Of a stretch of DNA of 64,000 bases, positions 58,801 through 64,000 are shown in pieces; position 1 is the stretch's first letter, and each line of letters starts with the position of its first letter. This DNA comes from Flabesymbios commensalis. Lineage: Eukaryota > Annelida > Polychaeta > Terebellida > Flabelligeridae. The position numbers and the translations under genes were made by a program. The stretch spans positions 32,337,534 to 32,401,533 of the forward strand of contig OZ024905.1 in the NCBI GenBank assembly GCA_964017125.1, in the 5' to 3' direction. Below the pieces are notes generated by a model that was not told the origin of the DNA, did not search any database, and saw nothing but the letters and a program-made list of their open reading frames with translations.

Positions 58801-59060
58801 CAGATGAATCCTTCCTAGAGGAACAGGACAAAATAGTGAAGATTCACGCTGATTTTGTGGATGCATTGCAATGGCTGTTAACTCAAAATCATGAAAACAG
58901 CAACCTGGTTTTTGCACAAATAGTCGGAGCGATCACGGAAATGAGATCACTTGTTGATCAGAGAAACCGTTTTTTCAAACAACTCATGGAATCTAATATG
59001 CACCATCTCACAATACCACAGCTTTTCAAGGAAGTCATGTCGCTACAAGCATTTCAGTGA
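31658..59060 (+). CDS. Nuclear receptor B, NR1-like, complete (six coding exons)
   Basis: The coding exons 31658-31852, 35773-35914, 37295-37542, 39198-39387, 56295-56525 and 58804-59060 join in frame to 420 residues. All introns are GT-AG. Seen: short N-terminal region (1-43), first finger C44-C64, second finger C80-C104, G-I-R-Y-G-R-T extension, a hinge to about 195, and a ligand-binding domain with the F-A-K-x-I-P-x-Y-x-x-L-x-L-x-D-Q-I-x-L-F-K signature. Helices 6-8 follow (A-L-L-S-G-M-V-L-F), then helix 9-10 (V-F-A-Q-I-V-G-A-I-T-E-M-R) and the AF-2 helix L-F-K-E-V-M (409-414), which fits the coactivator-binding pattern. The domain plan and the helix 9-12 pattern are closest by eye to PPAR/Rev-erb/E75, but the P-box E-A-C-K-V is unusual. 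No break is seen, so the gene looks functional despite 13 kb of transposons in intron 4. Confidence 0.9.
32237..32592. mobile_element. Small MITE with TACCCGGGGGG ends
   Basis: 'tagtacccggggggga' on the left and 'tccccccgggtagtagta' on the right form imperfect inverted repeats about 350 bp apart. The interior has 'gtgtttaggggtgcatg'-type duplications. It is non-coding and lies in intron 1 of receptor B. Confidence 0.6.
32735..33005 (-). repeat. Dispersed repeat X, copy 2 (inverted)
   Basis: Reverse complement of the 10125-10345 repeat, extended on the far side by 'aaggctctggccgtctggtc'. It abuts the start of the 63-bp minisatellite. Confidence 0.8.
33066..35720. repeat. 63-bp minisatellite, about 42 copies
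   Basis: The unit is 'ggttgacagtgattatag', 'tagtgcttagcgctagaa', 'gggttaccatatctttta', 'tgatacata'. Variable positions are linked into types: acaacg/acagtg, cata/caca, atct/atat, and agcgct/agtgat/agtaat/aacgct. Early copies are mostly 'acaacg' and later ones 'acagtg'. Because 63 is a multiple of three and the unit lacks stops, it creates open frames of up to 902 codons on both strands. The array fills receptor B's intron 1 and stops about 50 bp before exon 2. Confidence 0.97.
35773..35914 (+). CDS. Receptor B exon 2: second zinc finger
   Basis: This 142-bp exon encodes V-F-F-R-R-S-L-S then C-x5-C-x9-C-x2-C-x4-C and L-D-I-G-M-S-L-E. The D-box is L-G-S-G-S, unlike gene A's charged K-K-E-K-N. 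The acceptor (tatgagttgtag) has a poor pyrimidine tract and the array of 63-bp repeats lies just upstream. The donor is GAAG|gtcagt. Length and phase match receptor A's exon exactly. Confidence 0.93.
36020..37294. other. Receptor B intron 2
   Basis: Contains C-rich tracts and repeated 'gaaactag(a/t)tt' with CCCCACC at 36190-36360. Otherwise it is AT-rich with no recognised repeat. An open frame at 36671-36904 has no domain. Confidence 0.5.
37295..37542 (+). CDS. Receptor B exon 3: hinge
   Basis: Acceptor 'ctttctggatttag' leads into 248 bp. It opens I-R-Y-G-R-T-S-L-K-K-I-R-E-D-V-E-E-V, parallel to receptor A (V-R-H-G-R-T-P-L-D-K-V-R-Q-D-V-E-E-V), and continues to helix 1 (V-T-V-L-L-N-V-I-M-P-A-Y) before donor TTG|gtgaga. 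The hinge is 72 codons shorter than in gene A. Confidence 0.88.
38440..38850 (+). pseudogene. Decayed C2H2 zinc-finger array
   Basis: In shifting plus-strand frames one finds F-R-C-G-L-C-D-K-S-F-A-G-K, then Y-L-K-R-H-I, then T-K-S-F-I-E, a linker-like T-Y-T-D-S-E-P-H-K-Y, and C-A-K-C-G-K-T-F-G-N-T-S-P-L-Q-K. These are C2H2 finger pieces separated by stops and frameshifts. It lies in receptor B's intron 3 and was probably a transposed or processed fragment. Confidence 0.6.
39198..39387 (+). CDS. Receptor B exon 4: ligand-binding domain helices 3-5
   Basis: Acceptor 'catgtttcag' begins 190 bp ending phase 1 at AAAA|gtaagc. It contains C-D-R-T-C-L-G-R-F-L, then L-V-K-F-A-K-C-I-P-E-Y-R-A-L-P-L-N-D-Q-I-S-L-F-K, the receptor ligand-binding-domain signature across helices 3 to 5. 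Confidence 0.92.
39475..40165 (+). repeat. 150-bp satellite, four to five units
   Basis: Each unit has 'gcggccattttaaatttcagt', 'aaaatcacctgcacatctcc', 'gggaatgtgatagtaaaattt', 'gaataatttttgact' and 'tagtttttgcgcccaca'. The same family is inverted at 17400-17700. It begins less than 100 bp after exon 4. Confidence 0.85.
40870..41590 (+). mobile_element. Ty3/Gypsy-type LTR retrotransposon fossil (pol part)
   Basis: A remnant of the reverse-transcriptase region of a Ty3/Gypsy (Metaviridae-like) element is recognisable, with the active-site region near 41285. It is clearly old and broken in many places. No long terminal repeats are seen. It ends next to the left end of the outer Academ-like transposon. 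Confidence 0.7.
42380..42647 (+). pseudogene. Outer transposon ORF, left remnant
   Basis: Reads M-S-K-K-E-N-I-T-L, then R-P-I-L-A-M-V-K-D-A-M-N-R-F-N-S-E-L-D and L-Y-N-I-G-T-G-N-V, a block I recognise from long Academ/'GCD'-type proteins of invertebrate genomes. An in-frame stop and a frame change follow. Coding sense resumes at 52460 beyond the inner insertion. Confidence 0.55.
42651..43440. repeat. Left inverted arm of inner transposon (subrepeats)
   Basis: After about 130 unique bp come units near 42780, 42930, 43090 and 43240. They contain 'aatccaaaatggccgccatc', 'aaatacgataactc', 'gctataaagataa', 'aaattctac' and 'acaaattcaatggaatg', i.e. the complement of the right arm. Confidence 0.85.
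44976..45787. mobile_element. MITE with GGGGAGAGTGGGG ends, copy 2 (nested)
   Basis: The left end AGGGAGAGTGGGTCACCTTG and the right end, reversed, AGGGGAGATTGGGGTACCTT are inverted repeats. Internal 'ggggcacgttgaacca' and 'ggttcaaggtacccga' words repeat the terminal theme. It lies within the inner Academ-like element, upstream of its ORF. Confidence 0.75.
46058..50677 (+). CDS. Academ-like transposase with XPG/FEN-type C-terminus (1,539 aa)
   Basis: A single open frame runs to TAA at 50677. The first ATG is at 46058; it directly follows 'gtgtcatttcag', so an upstream noncoding or coding exon spliced here is possible. Seen from that ATG: a zinc-binding-like block C-I-W-C (about 148) with H-R-V-C-W (about 215); a serine/threonine-rich linker (about 480-620); a large helical middle region; an acidic motif D-T-E-D-T-D (about 1307) followed by L-T-G-C-D-H-N-S-G-F-Y-G-V-S-K-K (about 1357), the pattern of XPG/FEN1 nucleases (acidic residues, then G-C-D-x3-G-x-x-x-x-S-K-K); and an S/E/D-rich tail. 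I infer a transposase/nuclease of the Academ superfamily. The frame has no stops, which suggests a young insertion. Catalytic residues of the transposase core cannot be assigned by eye. Confidence 0.7.
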   Translation: MLWSCELHGFKDCLTDDFQDLKMQEITGLEDECILDCEKPCDLTDSLNFTSSKKWDSIRGKCLLWAGLDKFTTVYESVDWKNGPTNHYMHESCYTTLSSKRALTQAEKRKLKINECSGQSSQHFLPRQVIPPRKKLRSIIGVVHNKDVCIWCMKGEYKSSDRSKKVLLMSTVDAWNKFKLHTIQLEDEVLRERLDTLIASIPNSQTAFAMEIRYHRVCWRKYVSDYKPLGDNTQHLQHVNLREAQTIFFQHVQHVIFQDHEIRTLQGLLVDYNRIVTNHGHSSIVKSGYLKEILAKEFGKDIGFHVRTQKNVSELVYDTRAAGTYIEAAISSLGVSDDQLLMNVAARIREQVLKENTIPWPPYIHELEKVEKLSELLMKLISWLKHPTTSNFDDSPYAQSIASILTSHITGQRTAFKTNLSIMLHGLTKSREIVDIMHKEGLGISYNDVLLLRDFRVVNDIKHSSDCPFELASDIPAIAVVDNDDFKSDTLTGAGQSHRTNVMFVQPESSNTELHVECCEDRPIASSHLAASLSKTLKELGDEMQQVNPYKTVKRGEPPIRTQPGTGTESHSHRTRGVIHALARARDDRTRPNPEDQTVPGFSGFHARMSNPQDKSQAIYHMTYPNPPCKTILYDVMSKLSRSITSKKMPFAVIVGDHPVYALMLEIKSENAELFAHILPFMVAFHVQMSFVSAIYKRFKGSGISDVLVAAGVIADGSVDQALRGKHFKRGVRCLRLFYETLVHHALDKRLEGSQLSEEIKVCLSKLRSSDDTQELADAYAELESDLELKNLVNTLFQDFDDASQSEYWISFMEMVEILTLNIHSLRAKKWIEFKSSLKLMLPWLQIYDNDKYGRHLPDFTAVLDNLTVEQARFMENGMFAQSLTGKPYSSVALDIWIETTMNKGSKLKSGWLAILKNEKQLLSNTRNVNNISRVRATIHHHAEFKKESRIKHADCSPSKIKKDEQAVQDISACLTEFMCDPFDQVNQTLRSLQSGIPASNSLALDLKSAKFDGIQKVQDFMDERVYSKKKSLNDRVSRSRRKNFSNQEITKTAGVNLKVKTEEMECKALSSVVSLIETSGALNLENVMCHRVTTECLSIFNANGTMRKVQKSKLQQKLSMNTIPEPDTYISIIDMGLIWHLATPTTEDREKMDGTKFTWGDFADKLVHFLLARHKHAEQIICVNDPYNLPYSIKDSERILRQENLNIPNIYMKLGDVFPSCKDFHALLRKPENKSRLQSFLKLTFQKEADTTLSEIIYCVVGSTPLNITTGYLVPELECTQAEADTALFTIYSRIRSQGYKEPVVVDTEDTDNYVQAAYVAHKSPGLLCLKRKHQLIDVSHLCSKSMAEYIIPLHVLTGCDHNSGFYGVSKKMIADRSEKSVEAQNLLLSCGTQLPVTQSIISDLEKFVIRHVYNDSKNKTLGDARAAKWRAQKKKSITRLVPDSDSLRPHLERANYLAYVQTHYQLNNHPSPITHGWHLVKGLCLPVRHTLPPLPPFITLPPNPEAGCIVDSSSESEDSNGSSECSSVSDLCSDRDI
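50890..52457. repeat. Right inverted arm of inner transposon (8-9 subrepeats)
   Basis: Roughly 160-bp units, e.g. from 51650, 51800, 51960 and 52120. Each has 'ttcaaaatggcgatggcggccattttggat', split by short differences, then 'ttagaggtcaagatggtccc', 'aaatacaaaaaata', 'ttccattgaatttgtcatgcc' and 'atttgacatattatttatc'. A unique segment at about 51340-51420 interrupts the array. Confidence 0.88.
52460..54010 (+). pseudogene. Outer transposon ORF, right remnant
   Basis: Reads E-C-I-E-D-S-S-R-F-E-M-K-M-A-R-Q, then L-L-T-F-A-S-E-A-G-K-H-K. Further on come open pieces at 52706-52981 and 53170-53593 with L-P-A-Y-H-A-S-T-S-C-K-Y and F-N-R-K-G-K-V-R-P-L-E-L-L, recognisable as the degenerate nuclease block ('H-A-x-T-G-C-D-Y' in intact relatives). 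Stops and frame changes separate the pieces. A spliced last exon encoding an acidic tail (E-S-E-D-D-D-D-D-D-G-E-S) follows 'ttttctaacag' at 53940. Confidence 0.65.
55180..55490. repeat. Tandem repeat, about six 55-bp units
   Basis: Units of 'gggttnntgggatgncaaagggcattccaaaa(g)aagggat' repeat from 55180 to 55490. It is degenerate and non-coding. Confidence 0.7.
55510..55613 (+). pseudogene. Acidic S/D/E tail of an unknown ORF
   Basis: A short frame reads E-I-S-S-D-E-S-D-S-D-D-S-N-T-D-D-E-D-I-V-E-S then a stop. Its style matches the acidic C-terminal tails of the two Academ-like ORFs, so it may be a third transposon remnant. Nothing else of such an element is visible nearby. Confidence 0.35.
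56295..56525 (+). CDS. Receptor B exon 5: ligand-binding domain helices 5-8
   Basis: Acceptor 'gtgtttctttttag' restores the phase-1 frame left by exon 4 (…L-F-K-N-S-L-P-D-L-A-V-V). It then reads V-D-P-F-S-R-A-Y-K, an R-V-D-Q-M-F-G-P-E-F-G segment (helices 6-7) and L-N-L-T-E-E-E-V-A-L-L-S-G-M-V-L-F-N-P (helix 8), ending phase 1 at CCAG|gtatgt. The 16,907-bp intron before it holds the nested transposons. Confidence 0.92.
56566..56794. mobile_element. piggyBac-like MITE flanked by TTAA
   Basis: TTAA (56562-56565) then CCCTTTAACCGC; the right end, reversed, is CCCTCAAACCGCC next to TTAA (56795-56798). Length is 229 bp. TTAA target sites with CCC-starting inverted ends fit piggyBac-type non-autonomous elements. 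A related fragment begins at about 57958. It lies in intron 5 of receptor B. Confidence 0.65.
57330..57960. repeat. Tandem repeat, four units of about 145 bp
   Basis: Units near 57368, 57502, 57655 and 57808 share 'ggaacagccctcatctt', 'aacttgaccgagct', 'ggtggaccca', 'atcaatcggtttaatatta' and 'aggagtgtatcgtgctta'. It lies in receptor B's intron 5. Confidence 0.85.
58804..59060 (+). CDS. Receptor B exon 6: helices 9-12, AF-2 and stop
   Basis: Acceptor 'cacacttttccag' begins 257 bp. It contains F-V-D-A-L-Q-W-L-L-T-Q-N-H, V-F-A-Q-I-V-G-A-I-T-E-M-R-S-L-V and the AF-2 segment T-I-P-Q-L-F-K-E-V-M-S, then L-Q-A-F-Q and TGA at 59058-59060. The exon has exactly the length and phase of receptor C's last exon. 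Confidence 0.93.
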
Positions 59061-59141
59061 TACTAGGCTTCTCTATACTGTGACAGAGAGAAAAACTTCA
59101 ATTACATTTTTAGGTTCATGAGTATATGCCTATATATCTAA

Positions 59142-59315
59142 CCGTTTTTCCAAGCAACTCTTGTATTGGAGTCTACTATGCAACATCTCACAATACCACC
59201 GCTTTGCAAGGAAGTCATGTCACTACAAGCATTTCAGTGATACCAGCATTTTCATTACTGTGACACACAAAATAACTGGTTTAGGAATATAGGCCTATAA
59301 TATCAAAACCATAGT
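59142..59315 (+). pseudogene. Tandem duplication of receptor B's AF-2 exon end
   Basis: With a 175-bp offset this repeats 58967 onward: 'tgcaacatctcacaatacca', 'aaggaagtcatgtcactaca', 'gcatttcagtgatacc', then the same 3' flank ('actgtgacacac', 'ataggcctat'). It keeps an open T-I-P-P-L-C-K-E-V-M-S-L-Q-A-F-Q and stop, although an insertion upstream changes frame relative to helix 10. A 'ccgtttttccaag' tract could act as an acceptor, so use as an alternative terminal exon is conceivable but unproven. Confidence 0.85.
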
Positions 59316-60107
59316 TATATAGGATATAGAATGACTATCCTCCATACCACTCAATATACAAGATTCGGACGCCAGGCGTTCGGAAGCGTCGCATGGGATG
59401 AGCTGAAGGTTGATGCAATCGCTGTATAAAGTATTGGGGAGATGATTGTTCAAAATTCGCTTAAAGCAGGTCTACACAGCAGTAGTGGAAATGTTTTGTC
59501 CATAGATGATACTATGGTATATTGGTATATATGGTATATAATGGTATATTGGATCCAAATTATCCAAGGAATAAATACTTATCTATAATCACCCACCTGC
59601 TCTAATGCTGATCAATATATCGAAACGAGTGTTGTAACTTCGTTTTGTTTATTCGTGTGAGACCGATGTGAAAATACCCTAGAAAATAAAAAAGGTCGCT
59701 ATTGTAAATGTTACTTTTTGTCAAACTTGTCATTTTTGTGATCTCCTATTGATAGGCATATGATATTTGACACGGGATAAGGCCTATTGTTTGTGCTCAT
59801 AAACTGATTCATGTTTTGATCAGCTGTTTTAGTATCGAGCTCATGTAATCATAGCCTACATACCCTCCCTCTATCCACATACATCAAGCTCCTCTATGTC
59901 TAGTATATAGACCGGGTGGGTGTGTAACCCGGATAAAAAAAAATTGTACCCAGGGTAAAATTTATATATTGGCTATTTTTTAACTCATTTTTAAATAATT
60001 CATTGCTTTCACCAAGTATTACCCTATAATCCATTTATTTATTTTGTTCCAATAATAAACCTGTCAGATAGTGTATATCTGTATATATATATACTACATC
60101 ACGTGGA

Positions 60108-60240
60108 CTATAGCTATACCATGGCCCACATGTAAACAAGAACCATGTGATTATAGCTATACCATGGCTCACATATGGACAAGAACCCTGCGGTTATAGC
60201 TATGCCATGGCTCACATGTGAACAAGAACCCTGCGGTTCT
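60108..60240. repeat. Three tandem 57-bp units
   Basis: 'tatagctataccatggctcacatgt', split by minor changes, then 'gaacaagaaccctgcggt', repeated three times. Confidence 0.85.
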
Positions 60241-60494
60241 ATAATAGTGCATTGAAATAAATATCCGCATCAATAACGCTTACAAGAAAGCGCCGTACAT
60301 GTCCCAGCGTTGGTCACTTAAATCTGATCCATTTTGATAATCATCCGGTGGGTTTGTATGGTGAACACATTAGCCAAGTTTCAGAACAATAACAAACTTG
60401 CGGATCATGGGGACGACAATAACCCTGATAAGCAAATTGGATGAGGGATGAAAACTATAAAAAATTGTAGGCTTATCCAATATTTTTTTTCCAC

Positions 60495-60655
60495 GTTAAA
60501 GCATAAAAACACACCAACGCGAGCACGAAAATCATCAAACACACCATTTCATCATTGTCAAAACAAGCGATGGCGAAAATGTGCGTTGGTCTGTTTTGGC
60601 AATGTAGTGTGTTTGATGATTTTCGGGTACGAATTCGCGCTCGCGTAGATGTGCT
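60495..60655. mobile_element. Small hairpin MITE
   Basis: 'ttaaagcataaaaacacacc...gcgagcacgaaaatcatcaaacacac' and the complementary 'gtgtgtttgatgattttcg...cgcgctcgcg...gtgctttaa' form a stem of about 50 bp per arm around a loop of about 60 bp. Confidence 0.75.
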
Positions 60656-61306
60656 TTAAGCTTTAAGTACTGTAGAAATCCACTGTGCACCAACATCGGG
60701 GTATAAATATACCAATGCAGAAAGCACAGCGCATGGTGGATAGGCTATGTTGATACCAGAGACACGATTGTTTACAAGACAACTAAAGGGATTTATATAC
60801 AATTGATTTATTACTTGTTATGAAATTAACGTCAGATATCACAATAGCATGACATTAATTAACAATTACATATATGGACTGTTATCAGACATTTTTGCGT
60901 AAAGAACAACAAAGAACAGGTTACATCTGTCATGCGGCACAATGAGACACCCTTGTCCGAGCTGTAGTCTATATCACCTTCATAGCAGACACGTAGTCTA
61001 TGATACAAACTTAGTGCACGAAGACGATTTACCATGGATGTTATTGTGTGTTTCCTATGTTCACCCGACAGGTTAAATTTTCCTTATATTGGGACTCTCT
61101 TCAGTAATATCAGAAATACATAATGGTAATATGCACAATCTAAAAGCCATGGTATCTCGGCGCGGCACATTTTTCAGTGTAACAGTAGTTACGGAATGTT
61201 AGCCTCACTGCTTGTGTCGAAACCTCTATGATAAGGCCAGGGGCATCACCACCAAGAATTCTGATATGCGAACTATAATAATATTGCTTATAATATAATA
61301 TGAGCG

Positions 61307-61625
61307 TGGATCCCGGAGAGCACCAGCCAGAGAGCACTGCCGGCCGACCAGAGAGTACCACTGGCCGACCAGAGAGCACCACTGGCCGACCAGAGAGCAC
61401 CACTGGCTGGCCAGAGAGCACCACAGGCCGACTAGAGAGCACCACTAGCCGACCAGAGAGCACCACTGGCCGACTAAAGAGCACCACTGGCCGACTAGAG
61501 AGCACCACTGGCCGACCAGAGGGAAACACTGGCGAACCATCTGTAGAGTACCACTGGCGGACCGGAGAGCATAACTGGCCGATCAGAGAGTAACATTGGT
61601 TAAACAGAGAGCACAACTGGCCGAT
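61307..61625. repeat. 21-bp minisatellite (GAGAGCACCACTGGCCGACCA)
   Basis: About 14 imperfect copies. The 21-bp period keeps both strands open ((E-S-T-T-G-R-P)n on plus, (V-V-L-S-G-R-P)n on minus). It lies between the convergent 3' ends of receptors B and C, about 220 bp past C's stop, so it may be within C's 3' UTR. Coding is unlikely. Confidence 0.9.
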
Positions 61626-61846
61626 TACCATTAAAATTATTATTATATCATTGCAAACAGTAAGAGGCACTTTTTCGCTTGGCTGGGTGACAGTTGCTGT
61701 ATGGTTCACTTCGTTGCAAACTGTAAAAGTACGGCAGTAAAAGGCATTTTCAAAATGAATATTATCACAGACTGTATGAACGGAATATTCAACATGATAG
61801 CAAAAAACATTCACATAATATGTAAAGTAGTTTTTAGTGAAACTAT

Positions 61847-62103
61847 TTAGGTAGGAGAATGCATCTCCCAGAAAATGGGTGGCACTTTTAGTATGCCTTT
61901 GTTAATATTTTCCTCTAGAATCTGATTAACTGTGTTTTTGCTCAGTTCTTGTATACTACGAAGTTCTGTCAGGCAACCGACAACCTGGGCTAAAACCGAG
62001 CCTTGATTGACTGGATGACTACGGGAAAGCAGCCATCGTAATGCAGCTAAAAGTTCATCATGAATTGCCTGCACATTTTCCGGCTCTTGTAAATTACATC
62101 GAT
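61847..62103 (-). CDS. Nuclear receptor C, last exon (helices 9-12, AF-2)
   Basis: On the minus strand, acceptor 'ctttttgtttcag' begins a 257-bp exon. It reads D-R-C-N-L-Q-E-P-E-N-V-Q-A-I, then L-L-A-A-L-R-W-L-L-S-R-S-H-P, V-L-A-Q-V-V-G-C-L-T-E-L-R-S-I and the AF-2 segment V-P-P-I-F-W-E-M-H-S, then TAA. It is the same length and phase as receptor B's last exon and aligns along its whole length. The AF-2 glutamate is kept, but the last hydrophobic position is histidine. Other exons lie beyond the right edge. Confidence 0.9.
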
Positions 62104-62689
62104 CTGAAACAAAAAGACAGGTGAAAATGGGCGAGTAAGAAAGATGAATCACTCATTTACAATGTGACGCTACAGGGATTGTTGGTGTGATGAGAATATT
62201 GTCATACCAATTCACTTTTTCCGTCATGAAAAATGATATCTATCGTATGAATATGAGCGGACACCAGGGGCGGATCTAGAATTTTGAAAAAGGGGTGATT
62301 CGTTTGGCCTTTTACCAAACAATTATATTTGAGTTTCAAACAATTATTTTGTTAATTTCCTCATTAGGCGTTTTGAGAATCTACTCTTGTAAATTTTGAG
62401 AAGCAAATACAGATGTTTCAGCATTTTTTATCGATGTTTGGGAACTTTGAATTATGCAAAAGTGATCCGGACCCGACCCCATGATCTCCTCTGGATATGA
62501 GTTCATATGGCCCCCTAGTTGATTTTTCCGGAGGGTGTGCAAAAATTCAGCTGGTGGCTTTTTTTAATTTGCATAATTATGCTAATTAGCATAATCATTA
62601 GATGATTCTCGAACTTTTTTGTCATCCAGCACAAAAAGTCGTGTAATACCTCATTTTCGACTAATTAGAGGGCGCTGTTGTCATTTTTG

Positions 62690-63620
62690 GACGTGTTTTG
62701 AAATTTAGAGGTCATCTAAGTTATTTTTGCCAAATATTTCAAGGTCAAAAGCTTAATCTCTACGTCAAATGATATATTTTAACAAATAAAGCCAATTACA
62801 AGTGTAATACTTCTTTTTCGATTAATTTTTACTGGCAAATCTATTTCTTGTATTATCTTGGTGATTCTAGTTCAATTGCGAGGTCAATTTCAAGGTCGAA
62901 TGCGAAAATATGTTTTTTATCAAATACAAATAGCAAAAATGTGTGTATTTTGACTGGTACAGAGTCATTTTTATAGTAATTTGAGGGCGTTGAGTTCATT
63001 TTTTAATTTGCTCTTTCACCAAAATGTCACCTAGGTGTTCTTGTCATAGATTTCAAGGTCAAAATCTCAATATCAAGGTCAAATATTATATTTTAACTAG
63101 GGTTAAGTGTAATACCTCTTTTTGGCGTAATTTTGACTAAATAATCCATCTCTGGTACTATTTTGATCAGTCAAGGTCATCTTCATTTTCAAAAATTCGG
63201 CCGTTGGCTTTTTTTTAATAAGCATAATTATGCTAATTAGCATAATAGCATAATAATAAATGATTTTTGAACTTTTACTGTCATTCAGCACAAAACGTCG
63301 TGTAGTACCTCATTTTCAGCTAATTTGAGTGCGTTGGTGTCTTTTTTGGGTGTGTTTTGTCACTTAGAGGTAATCTAAGTTATTTTTGCCATACATTTCA
63401 AGGTCAAACGCATAATGTAAAGGTCAAATAAGGTATTTCAACAAACACAGCTAGGGAGAAGTGTAATACCTCTTTTTCGTGTAATTTTGACTGGCAGATC
63501 CATTTCTGGTATTATTTCGGTGATTCAATGTCATCTTCAAGGTCAAAGGGCAGTTCCAAGGTAAAAATGCGAAAATATGTTTTTTATCAAATACGAATAA
63601 TTCTATTTGTGTGTTTTGTT
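62690..63620. repeat. AGGTCA-rich repeat, tandem array of about five units
   Basis: Units near 62690, 62860, 63040, 63170 and 63380 contain 'ttcaaggtcaaa', 'caagtgtaatacctctttttcg', 'ttttgactg', 'atctatttctggtatta' and 'ttggtgattcaaggtcat'. Two also carry 'tttaataagcataattatgctaattagc'-type palindromes (62570, 63220). At least eight AGGTCA half-sites are present. Confidence 0.85.
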
Positions 63621-63699
63621 TTAATTGAAAGAGGCAATTTTAGTAATTTGATTATCCAAGGGCAAAACGCAGATCTGTATGGACAAACATGTTTATGAA

Positions 63700-64000
63700 A
63701 AGTACATGCAATTGTGACATGGACCAGATCTGAGGGAGCAACTGGCTTGGCTATCAACCAAAAACAGATGATTGAATGGACCCCAAGCTTTGCGATATGC
63801 GTTGAGCTCTCAGCTGATGTCCATAAGCTTAGTACTATGCGATCTTCTAAAGTACAAGAGTACCACAATGAAGAGGCTGAATCAAGGATCACAAAGACCG
63901 GGCCAGCATTCGACAAACTTTGGCATTGACAATTGGTCACCCTGGTGGTCAACTTCTAAACATCGCCACAGGACAATTGGCATAGAAAAATCTCAAAGGG
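63700..64000 (+). pseudogene. Probable Academ-like ORF fragment (runs off window)
   Basis: A plus-strand frame reads R-S-E-G-A-T-G-L-A-I-N-Q-K-Q-M-I-E-W, then L-S-A-D-V-H-K-L-S-T-M-R and Y-H-N-E-E-A-E-S-R-I. It resembles the 'G-G-x-x-G-L-T-x-N-x-x-x-x-x-R-W' block of long Academ/GCD-type proteins. The frame is interrupted at 63929 and the remainder lies off the window. Confidence 0.4.

Noticed and set aside
61140-61814. 224-codon minus-strand frame with V-V-L-S-G-R-P repeats
   Set aside because: Created by the 21-bp minisatellite; the flanking residues show no domain.

Overview
This is AT-rich eukaryotic DNA from an animal, most likely a marine invertebrate and plausibly a deuterostome (hemichordate, echinoderm or cephalochordate). 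The evidence is spliced nuclear-receptor genes with GT-AG introns, many MITEs, SINEs and satellites, and the recurrent palindrome TAGGCCTA. The exact phylum cannot be read from the sequence.

The only well supported host genes are three paralogous NR1-type (PPAR/Rev-erb/E75-like) nuclear receptors. Gene A lies on the minus strand (exons at 8371-8154, 7811-7670 and 6658-6195) and carries the DNA-binding domain, a long hinge and the start of the ligand-binding domain; its remaining exons lie off the left edge. Gene B lies on the plus strand (31658-59060, six coding exons) and is complete: 420 residues with canonical zinc fingers, hinge, ligand-binding domain and AF-2 helix. Gene C lies on the minus strand; only its last exon (62103-61847) is inside the window. 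A and B are divergent, B and C convergent. Matching exon lengths (142/142 bp and 257/257 bp) and identical splice phases show recent common ancestry. A possible small secreted cysteine-rich peptide gene (7250-7453, plus strand) sits inside an intron of gene A.

The rest is mainly repeats. 1-6 kb: a hairpin and short tandem arrays. 8.8-17 kb: AGGTCA-rich repeats, three tRNA-type SINEs, a satellite-filled element (10.85-13.24 kb), a GGGGAGAGTGGGG MITE and a degenerate minisatellite. 17.4-19.8 kb: satellite and a 5'-truncated CR1-like LINE. 20-30 kb: degenerate tandem repeats, a 3.6-kb foldback element, (CT)n, and an 802-bp MITE with a 9-bp target duplication. Gene B's introns hold a 2.65-kb minisatellite of 63-bp units ending about 50 bp before exon 2, a decayed C2H2 zinc-finger sequence, a broken Ty3/Gypsy fossil, and a 13.1-kb nested transposon complex in its 16.9-kb fourth intron.

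That complex is the most striking structure. An Academ-like DNA transposon (42651-52457), with long inverted repeats and an open 1,539-codon reading frame, has inserted into the decayed coding region of another Academ-like element (41607-54684). It carries a MITE inside itself. At least six unrelated repeat families in the window carry an ATGGCGGCC (YY1-like) core, and another family carries AGGTCA half-sites in DR2 spacing, next to receptors that would be expected to bind such sites.
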